Of a stretch of 32,045 nucleotides of DNA, positions 31,688 through 32,045 are shown piece after piece; the stretch's first letter is position 1; every line of letters starts with the position of its first letter. A program made the position numbers and the translations under genes. The notes under the pieces are model-generated. The model was not told where the DNA came from. It ran no database searches and worked only from the letters and a program-made list of their open reading frames with translations. The stretch comes from Pseudomonadota bacterium (GTDB lineage: Bacteria > Pseudomonadota > Alphaproteobacteria > Reyranellales > Reyranellaceae). The stretch covers positions 1-32,045 of the forward strand of contig JAEZHS010000030.1 in NCBI GenBank assembly GCA_023436825.1, read 5' to 3'.

Positions 31688-32045
31688 CATGACCGCCGGC
31701 GAGCTGCTCGCCGCCTACAAAGCCAAGAAACTGTCGCCCGTCGAAGCCGTCGATGCCGTCATCGCCCACATCGAGACGTGGGAGCCCAAGCTCAAGGCGC
31801 TGTACGCTCCCGACTTCGAGGGTGCGCGCAAGGTCGCCAAGGAGTCGGAGAAGCGCTGGCAGGCCGGCAGGCCGCAGGGCGCGCTGGACGGCGTTCCCAT
31901 CACCATCAAGGAGAACATCGCCACCAAGGGCGTGCCGGTGCCGCTCGGTACGGCCGCGACCGACCTGGTGCCGGCGGCGGCCGACGCGCCGGCCGCGGCG
32001 CGGGTGCGCGAGGCGGGTGCGGTGATCCTGGCCAAGACCACCATG
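31671..32045 (+). CDS. Amidase (amidase signature family), 5' part only
   Basis: The first 125 residues of an amidase; the gene runs off the window. The N-terminal helix MTAGELLAAYKAKKLSPVEA and the motif GVPITIKENIATKGVPVPLGT are typical; Lys in the latter is the catalytic Lys of the Ser-cisSer-Lys triad, and the two Ser lie beyond the window. Substrate cannot be told; the set includes GatA, but its length and neighbours do not argue for the tRNA enzyme. ATG follows AAGG and sits inside the AbrB gene. Confidence 0.9.
   Translation, partial: MTALHDMTAGELLAAYKAKKLSPVEAVDAVIAHIETWEPKLKALYAPDFEGARKVAKESEKRWQAGRPQGALDGVPITIKENIATKGVPVPLGTAATDLVPAAADAPAAARVREAGAVILAKTTM

Overview
The window is a dense, high-GC stretch of bacterial chromosome. 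The map-radC gene pair, the extended RadC, the many class III cyclase, VOC, SnoaL and alpha/beta-hydrolase genes and the weak Shine-Dalgarno sites point to a soil or water alphaproteobacterium. A Reyranella-like or other Rhodospirillales/Hyphomicrobiales host is plausible, but this is inference from gene content, not from a marker gene. No rRNA, tRNA, CRISPR array, transposase or integrase was seen.

Layout. 1-3746: the end of a cyclase gene, a palindromic repeat element, then a leftward five-gene operon (ArsR repressor, SRPBCC, transglutaminase-like, DUF899, VOC) with a promoter/operator that overlaps the repressor start codon. 3838-7224: a broken AhpD-like gene, then a leftward unit of flippase, DUF72 and alpha/beta hydrolase. 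7329-11888: two SnoaL-like proteins, an MFS exporter with an exported PRC-barrel protein, a GFA-like protein with an altered zinc site, and an exported hydrolase. A near-consensus sigma-70 promoter with an internal dyad lies at 11857-11884. 12019-18922: an aromatic-compound region with an orphan Tat-exported sugar-type binding protein, a membrane-linked lipase-like hydrolase, 3-hydroxybenzoate 4-monooxygenase (mobA), a cupin and a VanA-type Rieske oxygenase. 18939-23824: a tight leftward cluster of a small unknown ORF, an SbmA/YddA-type ABC protein whose ATPase motifs are all degraded, a GH1 beta-glucosidase and a GH30 glycosidase with an internal duplication. 24069-28821: a cyclase with a WGR-like front domain, a duplicated radC 3' end, an Ada-AlkA protein that has lost its glycosylase core, a DHA2 exporter and full-length radC. 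28876-32045: map, a CinA/MoaB-like protein, an AbrB-family membrane protein and the start of an amidase.

The most interesting items are the transporter/GH1/GH30 cluster (18939-23824), where a transporter with a dead-looking nucleotide-binding domain is coupled to two glycosidases without signal peptides; the Ada-AlkA deletion lying between a full radC and a displaced radC 3' end, which resembles the footprint of an insertion; the mobA/Rieske pair, which could turn a methoxybenzoate into protocatechuate; and the two regulated promoters with TAAC/GTTA dyads. All functional calls come from reading motifs by eye; no database search was possible.
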